Notes under the pieces: model-generated
What the model saw: only the letters and a program-made list of their open reading frames with translations
What the model was told of the DNA's origin: nothing
Databases searched by the model: none
Program-made: the position numbers and the translations under genes
Part shown: piece by piece, positions 18,938 through 27,193 of the stretch
How positions within the stretch are numbered: position 1 is the stretch's first letter
Layout: each line of letters begins with the position of its first letter
Assembly (NCBI RefSeq): GCF_030563405.1
Contig: NZ_CP130748.1
Coordinates: 1,302,001-1,366,000, forward strand
DNA length: 64,000 nucleotides
Reading direction: 5' to 3'
Source: Vibrio sp. SNU_ST1
GTDB lineage: Bacteria; Pseudomonadota; Gammaproteobacteria; Enterobacterales; Vibrionaceae

Positions 18938-19681
18938 GTTTATCGCTGTAACTTACTAGATCATTGAGCGTAAAGCTCTCATGAGCGCAGATAAAGTTAA
19001 TCGACCTATATTCATTGTGGTTGATTTGAGAATATATATCTGGGGAGTCAATAAAATGTTGAGCTAATGCTGATACCACACCCAAATGATCTTACATCAT
19101 CCCGAAATTTACCTTTCCACTCGACCTATCGATTTCTAATAAAAGCTCCAACTTGATCAAACCCTCCAGCATCCGAAGGTATCTATCGACAATACAGATG
19201 CGAGGACAAAAGGGAAACCATCAGTTTTCATTTCTCTTACCCAATAATGAAGAGATCTATGATCATTCTATGTGTAACACTATGGTTGGTATTTATGGTA
19301 TTACCACACCCACTTATTGAGGAATCAAGAGGGTAGGGGCCCCCTATCTATGTATAAACATCGTGTAATTAAGACTCCATATCTCATCCTAGTGTTTGAT
19401 CTGAGTATATACATATAGGATTAAATAATGTCACTCACGTACACAAAGTTATAGGCCTCATAAGTATGCCAGTTAGAAGATAATGATTAGCCATATGCGG
19501 AGTAGCTTTGTATCCAGATTGTTTTGATCAATAACGCCCTGCATTTTTAACTCATCTACATTTTCTAATTTAAGCAATATCAACATAAATGTAATCGTTT
19601 GTAATCATTTGTTACATTCTTGTTGATAATGAGTCACAATAGCGTTGGTGTTACAAGTGAAATGGTTACGAAGGTGGTTCG
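18938..19681. other. non-coding spacer with IS remnant
   Basis: About 740 nt with no convincing gene. It is AT-rich and shows scattered stops in all frames. The only recognisable element is a degenerate copy of the IS right end at 19438-19538. Similar short segments around 19015-19060 and 19391-19435 (TTGAT..GAG.ATATA..) suggest older duplicated debris. Confidence 0.6.
19438..19538 (+). mobile_element. remnant of an IS5-type right end
   Basis: This 100-bp segment aligns with the last 100 bp of the intact IS copy (18838-18937). Shared features are the end of the transposase ('..ATAGGCCT..TATGCC.GTTAGAAG'), then 'TAGCCATAT', and the terminal inverted repeat TTTTGATCAATAACGCC. It is more diverged than the neighbouring copy, so it is an older insertion or a decayed duplicate. 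Confidence 0.75.
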
Positions 19682-20692
19682 ATGGAGCTATATAACAACA
19701 GGTTGAGAATTATATTTAAAAGTCTTATCTTTATAGGATCTATATTTTTGTTAGTTACGGGTGTTAATGCTATTTTAAATGACTATAAACTAATATCAAT
19801 AATAGTTCTCTCTATGTTGGCTTCAACGTTATTTAACTATTTCTATTATTTATTATCTGATGATATTGAAAAGTCTTGTTTTTATTTAGGTGTTAATATT
19901 ACAATTCTTTGTTTATTACTAGTTATTTCTGGTGGGGTTAAGGGGAGTGGAATGTTTTGGGTTTACCCTCTTTTATCTGTTTTGATATTTATAAATCCAG
20001 TAAAGAAGGGGGGATGTTTTTCTTTTTTGTTTGTTGTTCTTGTCAGTTTGTTTTTATTTTCTCCTTATAGATATTATGATTACACTTTTCACTTCTCAAT
20101 AAGATTTATTGTTTCACTAATTGCCACATGTGTAGTTTGCTTAGTTGTTTGTTATATCAATGAGTCGTTGATATTAAATTTAAAAAAATCAAATAAAGAT
20201 TTAGATGAAATAGCGAATGTAGACGCCTTAACTAAACTGTTTAATAGGACTTTTTTATATAAGAATATTATTTTAAATGATCGATTTGATGATTTATTAT
20301 CAGATAATAGCGTTGTTTTATTAATCGATATTGATTGCTTTAAATCAATTAATGATAAATATGGGCATGATGTTGGAGATGAAGTCCTTCGTCAAGTCTC
20401 ATCTATATTAAAAAAGCACACTCGGGATGCTGATATTGTCTCCCGTTGGGGGGGTGAAGAATTCCTAGTCATTTTACGCGATCTTAACATCAATAAAAGT
20501 TATAAAAAAGCAGAATTAATACGGAAATCTATTGAAGAACATCGTATTTCTTTTGGTATGTTTAATGGTTCTGCCACAGTCAGTATTGGAGTATCTGCTG
20601 TTAAAGCTAGATTGTCTGCTAATCAGATAATCAAAAAAGCAGATGAACGGCTATATCTAGCAAAAAATCAAGGACGAAATAAAGTATTCTAG
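19682..20692 (+). CDS. membrane diguanylate cyclase (GGDEF)
   Basis: 336 residues. Five to six hydrophobic helices fill residues ~10-165, and a GGDEF domain follows (~175-336). The active-site motif is GGEEF at 257-261, and the I-site RxxD (R248, D251) is exactly five residues upstream, so both catalysis and c-di-GMP product inhibition should be intact. A GAAGGTGG site precedes the ATG. The gene is strikingly AT-rich compared with thrS and hut and sits beside IS debris, which fits horizontal acquisition. The N-terminal helices are probably a sensor of unknown signal. Confidence 0.92.
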   Translation: MELYNNRLRIIFKSLIFIGSIFLLVTGVNAILNDYKLISIIVLSMLASTLFNYFYYLLSDDIEKSCFYLGVNITILCLLLVISGGVKGSGMFWVYPLLSVLIFINPVKKGGCFSFLFVVLVSLFLFSPYRYYDYTFHFSIRFIVSLIATCVVCLVVCYINESLILNLKKSNKDLDEIANVDALTKLFNRTFLYKNIILNDRFDDLLSDNSVVLLIDIDCFKSINDKYGHDVGDEVLRQVSSILKKHTRDADIVSRWGGEEFLVILRDLNINKSYKKAELIRKSIEEHRISFGMFNGSATVSIGVSAVKARLSANQIIKKADERLYLAKNQGRNKVF

Positions 20693-21071
20693 TAGATTGA
20701 TATTCCAAAGGAACAATTACTGGTGATTTTATCGATGGCAATGTGCAGCCTCCCCCATACTCTACGTTTACCATTCATCCGGTGTTTTTTGACTTTTCAT
20801 TCACCTTCACAATAAAACTTAAGGCCTCCCGTACTCACTTTGTTTACTTTGCGGCAAACTACTTACCGCTTTTAGAACAATCCAAAAGGTTAGAGAGCCA
20901 CGGTTAATAAGTGATTGGTTATATTGCTTCCAGTTAATTGTCTTGTAATGAGGCTTAGTCATAAGACTACGGGAGGTAGTTGATCTGATTGTAGGTTATG
21001 CATTAAGGCGCATTAAATTGCGCAACAAAGCTTTTCGGTTATGTAGTTTTTGTGGCGCTGTGGGACTAACA

Positions 21072-21099
21072 TTGTCATTTCATATAATTTCGTTACAAT
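21072..21099 (+). promoter_or_regulatory. probable thrS promoter
   Basis: TTGTCA (21072-21077) and TACAAT (21094-21099) are separated by 16 nt, a reasonable sigma70 promoter about 155 nt upstream of the thrS start. This implies a leader of ~150 nt. Confidence 0.6.
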
Positions 21100-21215
21100 G
21101 TTCGGCTACTCACAAATGGGGCATCTGTATTTGCTTCTATGTGGGTATCTTTATTATGCATATATCTCCGATCAACATACTTGTTGGTTGAAAAACATAT
21201 ATTAAACATTTTCAT

Positions 21216-21236
21216 GTGTTGCTTGGTGTGCAACAC
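21216..21236 (+). promoter_or_regulatory. thrS translational operator, tRNA-Thr anticodon-arm mimic
   Basis: GTGTTGC and GCAACAC form a perfect 7-bp stem closing a 7-nt loop, TTGGTGT. Read as an anticodon loop this gives U at position 33 and GGU at 34-36, the anticodon of tRNA-Thr. It ends six bases before the AAAGGA ribosome binding site of thrS. In E. coli the thrS operator is a known mimic of the tRNA-Thr anticodon arm bound by ThrRS to block ribosome entry; the same function here is inferred from structure and position. Confidence 0.65.
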
Positions 21237-21254
21237 CACTGTAAAGGACAAATA

Positions 21255-23183
21255 ATGCCAATTATTACTCTTCCTGACGGTAGTCAGCGTCAATTTGACA
21301 AACCTGTATCAACTCTAGATGTTGCCCTATCAATCGGTCCTGGTCTTGCGAAAGCAACTATTGCTGGTCGTGTAGACGGCGAGCGTGTTGATGCTTGTGA
21401 TCTTATCGAAAACGATGCAAGCCTAGAAATCATCACTGCTAAAGATGAAGTTGATGGCCTTGAGATCGTTCGTCACTCTTGTGCTCACCTTTTAGGCCAT
21501 GCGGTTAAGCAGCTTTTTCCAGAAGCGAAAATGGCGATCGGTCCTACTATCGATAACGGCTTTTACTACGATATCGACCTTGAGCACTCTCTGACGCAAG
21601 AAGATCTTGAAAAGATTGAAAAGCGTATGAAAGAGCTAGCGAAGACCAAGTACCAGGTTGTTAAGAAGAAAGTTAGCTGGCAGGAAGCGCGTGACGCATT
21701 CGAAGCTCGCGGCGAGACTTACAAGATTGAAATCTTGGACGAGAACGTTTCTAAAGACGATCGTCCAGGCCTGTACCATCACGAAGAATACATCGATATG
21801 TGTCGTGGTCCACACGTGCCTAACATGAGCTTCTGCCAGCACTTCACTCTACTTAACGTAGCGGGTGCTTACTGGCGTGGTAACAGTGACAACAAGATGC
21901 TTCAACGTATCTACGGCACTGCATTCCACGACAAGAAGGCGCTTAAAGCCCACCTTGTGCGCCTAGAAGAAGCGGCTAAGCGTGACCACCGTAAAATCGG
22001 TAAGCACTTAGATCTATTCCACATGCAGCAAGAAGCACCAGGCATGGTGTTCTGGCATCACAACGGTTGGACTATCTTCCGTGAGCTAGAAGTATTTATT
22101 CGTCAGAAGCTGACTGAGTACGATTACCAAGAAGTAAAAGGCCCATTAATGATGGACCGTGTTCTTTGGGAACGTTCTGGTCACTGGGATAAGTACGCTG
22201 AAGCGATGTTTACGACTTCTTCAGAGAACCGTGAATACGCGATTAAGCCAATGAACTGTCCTGGTCACGTTCAAATCTTCAACCAAGGTTTGAAATCTTA
22301 CCGTGATCTACCGCTACGTATGGCTGAGTTCGGCTCATGTCACCGTAACGAGCCGTCTGGCGCACTTCACGGCATTATGCGTGTTCGTGGCTTCACTCAA
22401 GATGATGCTCACGTATTCTGTACTGAAGACCAAGTTCAGCAAGAAGTGAAAGCTTGTATTGAAATGGTTTACGATACTTACACAACTTTCGGTTTCGAAA
22501 ACATTGTTGTTAAGCTATCTACTCGTCCAGAACAACGTGTAGGTTCAGACGAAATGTGGGACCGTGCAGAGGCCGATCTTAAGCAAGCGCTTGAGGCGAT
22601 GGAGATTGCATACGAGATTCAAGAAGGCGAGGGTGCGTTCTACGGACCTAAGATTGAATTTACTTTGCATGATTGTTTGGACCGTGCATGGCAATGTGGT
22701 ACAGTGCAGCTCGATTTTGCATTACCAGAACGTTTAGGTGCAACTTACGTTGGTGAAGATAACGAGCGTCATACGCCAGTTATGATCCACCGCGCGATTT
22801 TAGGTTCACTAGAACGCTTCATCGGTATTCTTATTGAAGAATACGCTGGCTTCTTCCCGACGTGGTTGGCGCCAGAACAAGCAATTGTTATGGGCATTAC
22901 AGACAAACAGTCTGAATATGTACAAGAAATTGCGAAAAAACTGCAAAAAAGTGGATTTAGAGTCAAAGCAGACTTGAGAAATGAGAAGATTGGCTTTAAA
23001 ATCCGCGAACATACTTTGAAACGTGTACCGTTCATGCTTGTGTGTGGTGACCAAGAAATGGAAGCCGGCGAAATTGCAGTACGTACACGTAAAGGTAAGG
23101 ACCTTGGTAAATTTAAAGTGGATGACTTTATTTCATACATCCAAGCCGAGGTTTCAAACCGTAAGCTCAATCTGGAGGAATAG
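21255..23183 (+). CDS. thrS: threonyl-tRNA synthetase
   Basis: 642 residues from the ATG at 21255, chosen because AAAGGACAAATA precedes it and '[14 protein letters not shown]' is the usual start; a longer frame would absorb the leader hairpin. Domains: TGS (~1-61), editing/SAD domain (~65-225; '[16 protein letters not shown]'), class II catalytic core (~240-535; '[10 protein letters not shown]', '[15 protein letters not shown]', 'DDAHVFC', '[11 protein letters not shown]' with the Cys/His/His zinc ligands), and anticodon-binding domain (~540-642). First gene of thrS-infC-rpmI-rplT. The operon is a marker of Vibrio chromosome II. Confidence 0.98.
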   Translation: MPIITLPDGSQRQFDKPVSTLDVALSIGPGLAKATIAGRVDGERVDACDLIENDASLEIITAKDEVDGLEIVRHSCAHLLGHAVKQLFPEAKMAIGPTIDNGFYYDIDLEHSLTQEDLEKIEKRMKELAKTKYQVVKKKVSWQEARDAFEARGETYKIEILDENVSKDDRPGLYHHEEYIDMCRGPHVPNMSFCQHFTLLNVAGAYWRGNSDNKMLQRIYGTAFHDKKALKAHLVRLEEAAKRDHRKIGKHLDLFHMQQEAPGMVFWHHNGWTIFRELEVFIRQKLTEYDYQEVKGPLMMDRVLWERSGHWDKYAEAMFTTSSENREYAIKPMNCPGHVQIFNQGLKSYRDLPLRMAEFGSCHRNEPSGALHGIMRVRGFTQDDAHVFCTEDQVQQEVKACIEMVYDTYTTFGFENIVVKLSTRPEQRVGSDEMWDRAEADLKQALEAMEIAYEIQEGEGAFYGPKIEFTLHDCLDRAWQCGTVQLDFALPERLGATYVGEDNERHTPVMIHRAILGSLERFIGILIEEYAGFFPTWLAPEQAIVMGITDKQSEYVQEIAKKLQKSGFRVKADLRNEKIGFKIREHTLKRVPFMLVCGDQEMEAGEIAVRTRKGKDLGKFKVDDFISYIQAEVSNRKLNLEE

Positions 23184-23185
23184 CT

Positions 23186-23737
23186 ATTAAAGGCGGAAGA
23201 CGTGGCCAACAACCGGCCAAACAAAACCAGCACCGTTTAAACGGTGACATTCGTGGCGTTCGTGAAGTGCGTCTAACTGGCGCAGACGGCGAAGCTGTTG
23301 GTGTAGTAACAATCGCAGAAGCGATGGAAGCTGCAAATGAAGCTGGTATGGATCTTGTAGAGATCAGCCCTAACGCCGAGCCGCCAGTTTGTCGTGTGAT
23401 GGACTACGGTAAGTTCCTCTTCGAGAAGAGCAAAGCTGCGAAAGAGCAGAAGAAAAAGCAAAAGCAGGTTCAGATCAAGGAAATTAAATTCCGACCTGGA
23501 ACTGATATTGGAGACTATCAGGTAAAACTACGCAACCTGACTGGTTTCCTTGAAGACGGCAACAAAGTGAAGGTAACAATTCGCTTCCGTGGCCGCGAAA
23601 TGGCTCACCAAGAAATCGGTGTTGACGTTCTTAATCGTTTGAAAGTAGATACTGAAGAATTTGCAGTTGTCGAATCTTTCCCAACGAGAATTGAAGGTCG
23701 CCAGATGATCATGGTGTTGGCCCCTAAAAAGAAGTAA
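23186..23737 (+). CDS. infC: translation initiation factor IF-3 (AUU start)
   Basis: 183 residues, starting at the rare codon ATT (23186-23188) two bases after the thrS stop codon. GGAGG at 23174-23178 is spaced seven bases from it, and the first codons (ATT AAA GGC GGA) match E. coli infC. IF-3 discriminates against non-canonical starts, so the AUU codon provides autoregulation (established in E. coli). Both IF-3 N-domain (~10-80) and C-domain (~85-183; '[15 protein letters not shown]', '[12 protein letters not shown]') are complete. Gene finders that require ATG/GTG would start 27 codons late, at 23267. Confidence 0.97.
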   Translation: MKGGRRGQQPAKQNQHRLNGDIRGVREVRLTGADGEAVGVVTIAEAMEAANEAGMDLVEISPNAEPPVCRVMDYGKFLFEKSKAAKEQKKKQKQVQIKEIKFRPGTDIGDYQVKLRNLTGFLEDGNKVKVTIRFRGREMAHQEIGVDVLNRLKVDTEEFAVVESFPTRIEGRQMIMVLAPKKK

Positions 23738-23761
23738 TTAACGGCTTTACAAGTAATTAAA

Positions 23762-23790
23762 CCTTGCAGTCCTAGGCTGTAGGGTTTTAT
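23762..23790 (+). terminator. possible attenuator hairpin between infC and rpmI
   Basis: CCTTGCAG and CTGTAGGG pair (with two G-U pairs) around a 7-nt loop and are followed by TTTTATT. It lies in the 104-nt infC-rpmI gap. It could be a leaky terminator or part of the L20-responsive control region known for rpmI-rplT in enterobacteria; neither is proven by sequence. Confidence 0.45.
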
Positions 23791-23841
23791 TCGCCCTAAT
23801 TACTATGTTATTAACAACTCAACAATGCGGAGTTATTCATC

Positions 23842-24036
23842 ATGCCTAAGATGAAAACCAACAAAGGTGCTGCTAAGCGTTTCCAGAAAACTGCTGGTGG
23901 TATTAAGTTTAAGCACGCTGGTAAACGTCACATCCTGACTAAGCGTACTACTAAGAACAAGCGTCAGCTTCGTCCGAACTCGATCCTTCCTAAATGTGAA
24001 GTTGCTCAAGTTCTACGTATGATGCCATACGCTTAA
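23842..24036 (+). CDS. rpmI: 50S ribosomal protein L35
   Basis: 64 residues, very basic, the standard length and sequence of bL35 ('[17 protein letters not shown]', '[15 protein letters not shown]'). GGAG precedes the ATG. Located between infC and rplT in the conserved order. Confidence 0.98.
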   Translation: MPKMKTNKGAAKRFQKTAGGIKFKHAGKRHILTKRTTKNKRQLRPNSILPKCEVAQVLRMMPYA

Positions 24037-24078
24037 TTCTTTTTAGTTTATAAATTCGTTTAGTTTAGGAGAAGCATA

Positions 24079-24432
24079 ATGCCTCGCGTAAAACGTGGTG
24101 TACAAGCTCGTGCACGTCATAAGAAAGTTCTAAAACAAGCTAAAGGTTACTACGGAGCACGTTCACGTGTTTACCGCGTAGCTTTCCAAGCAGTTACCAA
24201 AGCTGGTCAATACGCTTACCGTGACCGTCGCAACAAGAAACGTCAATTCCGTCAACTTTGGATTGCACGTATCAACGCGGCATCTCGTCAAAATGGTCTA
24301 TCTTACAGCCGTTTCATCAATGGCCTTAAGAAAGCATCTATCGAGATCGACCGTAAGATTCTTGCTGACATCGCAGTATTCGACAAAGCAGCATTTGCTG
24401 TTCTAGTTGAAAAAGCGAAAGCATCTCTATAA
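24079..24432 (+). CDS. rplT: 50S ribosomal protein L20
   Basis: 117 residues, the standard bL20 ('[19 protein letters not shown]', '[20 protein letters not shown]'). TAGGAGAAG precedes the ATG, 42 nt after rpmI. L20 represses rpmI-rplT translation in E. coli. Last gene of the operon; the terminator follows directly. Confidence 0.98.
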   Translation: MPRVKRGVQARARHKKVLKQAKGYYGARSRVYRVAFQAVTKAGQYAYRDRRNKKRQFRQLWIARINAASRQNGLSYSRFINGLKKASIEIDRKILADIAVFDKAAFAVLVEKAKASL

Positions 24433-24460
24433 TTTAGAGTTAGCTTAAAGGTTTAAGAAA

Positions 24461-24486
24461 AGGAGAACTTCGGTTCTCCTTTTTTA
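24461..24486 (+). terminator. terminator of thrS-infC-rpmI-rplT
   Basis: AGGAGAAC, a TTCG tetraloop, GTTCTCCT and a six-T tract form a near-ideal intrinsic terminator. Confidence 0.95.
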
Positions 24487-24644
24487 TTGCCTGTAATTTG
24501 GTTCTTGATAGAGATCCCCTATTCCTTCCTTCGTCAGTCTAGGGAGTGACGAGATAAAATTCAGTATCTAATTTTTATTCGCTTGAACAGGCATTCTGGT
24601 ATATAAACATCTACCTAACCTCTAATGTTAAGCGACTGAGATAA

Positions 24645-24959
24645 ATGACTACACCTACCACTATGACGTTCTTCGAACGTTTTGAGACTGACATCCTTTC
24701 TGGCAAAAAGACGATTACTATTCGCGATGAGTCTGAACGCGACTACCAGCCAGGTAGCGTTGTGGAAGTATCGACGCTAGAACAAGGCCGTGTGTTTTGT
24801 AACCTTAAGATCATCAGTGTTGAACCAATCCTGTTTGATGACTTAGGTGAATTCCATGCTCAGCAAGAGAACATGACGCTGCAAGTACTCAAAGACGTGA
24901 TTCAAGATATCTATCCGGGTATCTCTCAGCTGTATGTGGTTTCTTACGAGCTTGTGTAG
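24645..24959 (+). CDS. yqfB: N4-acetylcytidine amidohydrolase, ASCH domain
   Basis: 104 residues, the length of E. coli YqfB, which hydrolyses N4-acetylcytidine. The whole protein is one ASCH domain (RNA-binding-like beta barrel). The conserved segment 'LSGKKTITIRDESE' (~18-31) carries the catalytic Lys/Thr region. Monocistronic. Family assignment is confident; substrate use follows from E. coli. Confidence 0.88.
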   Translation: MTTPTTMTFFERFETDILSGKKTITIRDESERDYQPGSVVEVSTLEQGRVFCNLKIISVEPILFDDLGEFHAQQENMTLQVLKDVIQDIYPGISQLYVVSYELV

Positions 24960-25006
24960 CCGGCTTTTAATTGAATTTGTTGATCAATACAGTGCATAAC
25001 GCTTGA

Positions 25007-25105
25007 GCAATAAGAAAGGGAAGTCATAATAACATTCACTCTGCGGTTGAGTATAAGAACGGCGAGCTGCATTCGTACCTGAAGTTGGTGCAAGCTGAGC
25101 ACTAA
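25007..25105 (+). pseudogene. 3' remnant of an unidentified gene
   Basis: After an in-frame TGA at 25004, a frame without a usable start codon reads SHNNIHSAVEYKNGELHSYL and then KLVQAEH before a TAA at 25103. The protein-like composition suggests the C-terminal end of a lost gene. I cannot name the family, and chance cannot be excluded at this length. Confidence 0.35.
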
Positions 25106-25142
25106 CTCTTTTCATCGAGCTTGATTAAGCTAGCGACTTTCC

Positions 25143-25184
25143 AAAAAGCAAAAAGCAAAAAGCAAAAAGCAAAAAGCAAAAAGC
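25143..25184. repeat. tandem repeat AAAAAGC x6
   Basis: Six perfect 7-bp units precede the kinase-gene terminator; the last unit forms the left arm of that terminator stem, so the array appears to have grown from it. Confidence 0.93.
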
Positions 25185-25210
25185 CAACAGTGATGTTGGC
25201 TTTGTTGTTT
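25178..25210 (-). terminator. terminator of the LRR-kinase gene
   Basis: AAAAAGCCAACA, a GTGA loop and TGTTGGCTTTG form an intrinsic terminator. On the minus strand it ends in a T-run formed by the AAAAAGC array. Confidence 0.75.
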
Positions 25211-25236
25211 TCAATTCGATTGAGTAGTTTAAGCTA

Positions 25237-26475
25237 TTAAGCTTCGAAGTTCGCCAATCGAGTATAGAGCTCGCTGCCTTGATCTTGTTTTGCACATACG
25301 GTCAATAGGTCTTCAATAAAGTACTTCAGTGCACGCGCTTCAATTCTACGAATGCCTTGTTGCTGCTCTTCAGTCAGATAACCGTAGATAGTCGCCGCTC
25401 CGAAGTCACCAAAGATCATCTGACCTTGCTCGTTAACTAAAGTGTTGTGTGCGTATAGATCACCATGACAAACCTTATTGGCATGAAGGTGTTCAAACAC
25501 ATCAATCATCTGTTCGGTAATGCTATTGATCTGAGCAATTGAAAGCTTAAAGCCTTCGTTGAACGTATCGCGAGTGCAGCTTTCAAGAGTAGGGGGCAAA
25601 CCTAGGTTGTAATAGTTGCTCGGAATCAGTTCCATGACTAACGCTAGGTAGTCTGACTCATCGACTTGAGCGATAGACTTCACTAGGTTGCTATGATAAC
25701 CAGCCTGCAAGCAAGCTTCTAGTTCATCGTGTGGGTAACCGTCGCTTGTCACTTCACCTTTGAATACTTTAACGGCCACTTCTTGTGGGAAATCAAAGTC
25801 ACGGTTCAACCAGTTAGCATGAGAAATCACACCAGACGCACCTTGGCCCAGCACTTGATTGAGTGAGTAGCATTGCGAGCTTACGGCAGGCACGCTATCT
25901 AAGCTGCTTGGATGTTTGCAAAATGGGTTACCCGCAAACGCTAACCAAGCCAGTTTTGGTAGCTTGATAAGGAACTCTGGGAATTCAGTAAGTTGGTTTG
26001 CAGACAGACGAACCAGTTCAAGGTTCGATAGGTTTTCCATACTTTCTGGTAAAACACGAATCTTGTTACCTGCCAATGCGAGCTTTTGCAGGCGTGGTCT
26101 TTCACCTAGTGAGTGAGGGAGAACCTCGATTGCATTGTCTGTTAGGATCAACCAACGTAATTGAGCAGGTAAAGATTGCTCGCTGACGGTTTTAATTTGG
26201 TTAGATTTGAAGCCAACCATTTCGAGCTTAGGAAGAGTACCGAGAACATCAGGAAGGTGCGTGAACAGGTTATTCGACGCGAAGATGATACGCAGGTTAG
26301 TCAGCTGTGATAGCTCGTCTGGTAAGCTTGATAGCTGGTTTCCATAAAGGTCTAGAACCTCTAGAGAATCGGCAAGCTCTAAGATCTCTAATGGAAAATC
26401 GGTGAGATCTGCTGACAGTTTTAAGTGCTTAATCCCTTTAAGTTGCCCTGATTTAAGTTGTTCTAGAGTATGCAA
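25237..26475 (-). CDS. leucine-rich repeat protein kinase
   Basis: 412 residues. Residues ~17-185 contain about seven LRR units of ~23 residues ('LEVLDLYGNQLSSLP', 'LRIIFASNNLFTHLP', 'LQKLALAGNKIRVLP'). A compact eukaryotic-like kinase domain follows (~205-412) with Gly loop 'LGQGASG', VAVKVF Lys 236, catalytic 'HGDLYAHN' (H337, D339; HGD in place of HRD) and Mg-binding DFG at 357-359. All catalytic residues are present, so it is likely active. There is no signal peptide or TM, so it should be cytosolic. Monocistronic. Similar LRR-kinase fusions occur in marine gammaproteobacteria; the substrate is unknown. Confidence 0.88.
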   Translation of the reverse strand: MHTLEQLKSGQLKGIKHLKLSADLTDFPLEILELADSLEVLDLYGNQLSSLPDELSQLTNLRIIFASNNLFTHLPDVLGTLPKLEMVGFKSNQIKTVSEQSLPAQLRWLILTDNAIEVLPHSLGERPRLQKLALAGNKIRVLPESMENLSNLELVRLSANQLTEFPEFLIKLPKLAWLAFAGNPFCKHPSSLDSVPAVSSQCYSLNQVLGQGASGVISHANWLNRDFDFPQEVAVKVFKGEVTSDGYPHDELEACLQAGYHSNLVKSIAQVDESDYLALVMELIPSNYYNLGLPPTLESCTRDTFNEGFKLSIAQINSITEQMIDVFEHLHANKVCHGDLYAHNTLVNEQGQMIFGDFGAATIYGYLTEEQQQGIRRIEARALKYFIEDLLTVCAKQDQGSELYTRLANFEA

Positions 26476-26614
26476 ACCTTAGCCTTATGAATAGATGTTC
26501 GAGGCGTGTAGTTTACTTGTCTCAATCAAGAAAGGCGAGCCTCTAGAAGAGTGCTCGCCTAATGAATTTAACTTACTTACCTGGGTGTTTGTCTGCTTTA
26601 TCAAGCTGTGGCAG

Positions 26615-27193
26615 CTACTTTGCTTGCCCACCAACGGCTCGCCAACACATATCAAAGCTATCATTGATGTACTCGGCTGACTGCTCTGGTGGTAACTCAT
26701 TCTGTTCAATTAACCAGTTTGCACAAATCAAAAAGTGGCTGTGGATGAAGTGCCTAACAAGGTTGATGTCTAACACCATCAGCTCACCAGTTTCTTGTCC
26801 TTTCAAAATGATCTCGTCTAACGATGCGAACATTTTTGAAACAATCACTTCTCGAGTTTGAGTCGTTGGATCGAAATGAACATTGGTGAAGAACTTCATC
26901 GCAACTGGATTTTCTAACGCCCATTCAAGCCCTGTGAACCACATGAACTTAAAGGCTTGGTAGCGATCTTGTTCAGCGATTTCTGTGTGCTGGTCAAGCG
27001 TAGAAAATAACTCTATTTTCAGTTCACGAAACAGTTCATCAATCAGTAGAGATTTGTTCTCAAAGTGATGAAACAGTGTCGCTTTTGCTACGCCTGCTGT
27101 TTTCGCTATTTGTCCTGTAGATGTGCCCTCTAGCCCTTGTTGAGAGAAAAGCAGGAGTGCAGCATCTAGGATTTTTTGCCTTTTTGTGATCAT
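26615..27193 (-). CDS. TetR/AcrR-family transcriptional regulator
   Basis: 192 residues. The N-terminal helix-turn-helix is typical ('TSTGQIAKTAGVAKATLFHH', ~25-44), followed by an all-helical ligand domain. The start ATG overlaps the stop TGA of the aldehyde dehydrogenase gene (ATGA), so the two are cotranscribed and translationally coupled. It most likely represses this operon through the palindrome at 28648-28671. Confidence 0.9.
   Translation of the reverse strand: MITKRQKILDAALLLFSQQGLEGTSTGQIAKTAGVAKATLFHHFENKSLLIDELFRELKIELFSTLDQHTEIAEQDRYQAFKFMWFTGLEWALENPVAMKFFTNVHFDPTTQTREVIVSKMFASLDEIILKGQETGELMVLDINLVRHFIHSHFLICANWLIEQNELPPEQSAEYINDSFDMCWRAVGGQAK

Larger units (their letters stand above)
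20693..21254. other. spacer and thrS leader
   Basis: About 560 nt without a gene. The first ~350 nt hold nothing I recognise. The last ~190 nt form the thrS promoter and leader, with a sigma70-like promoter at 21072-21099 and a tRNA-like hairpin at 21216-21236. Confidence 0.6.

Noticed and set aside
17892..18946. Target-site duplication of the IS5 element
   Set aside because: The flanking bases (TTTCGGTTA and GTTTATCGC) do not match at 3, 4 or 9 bp.
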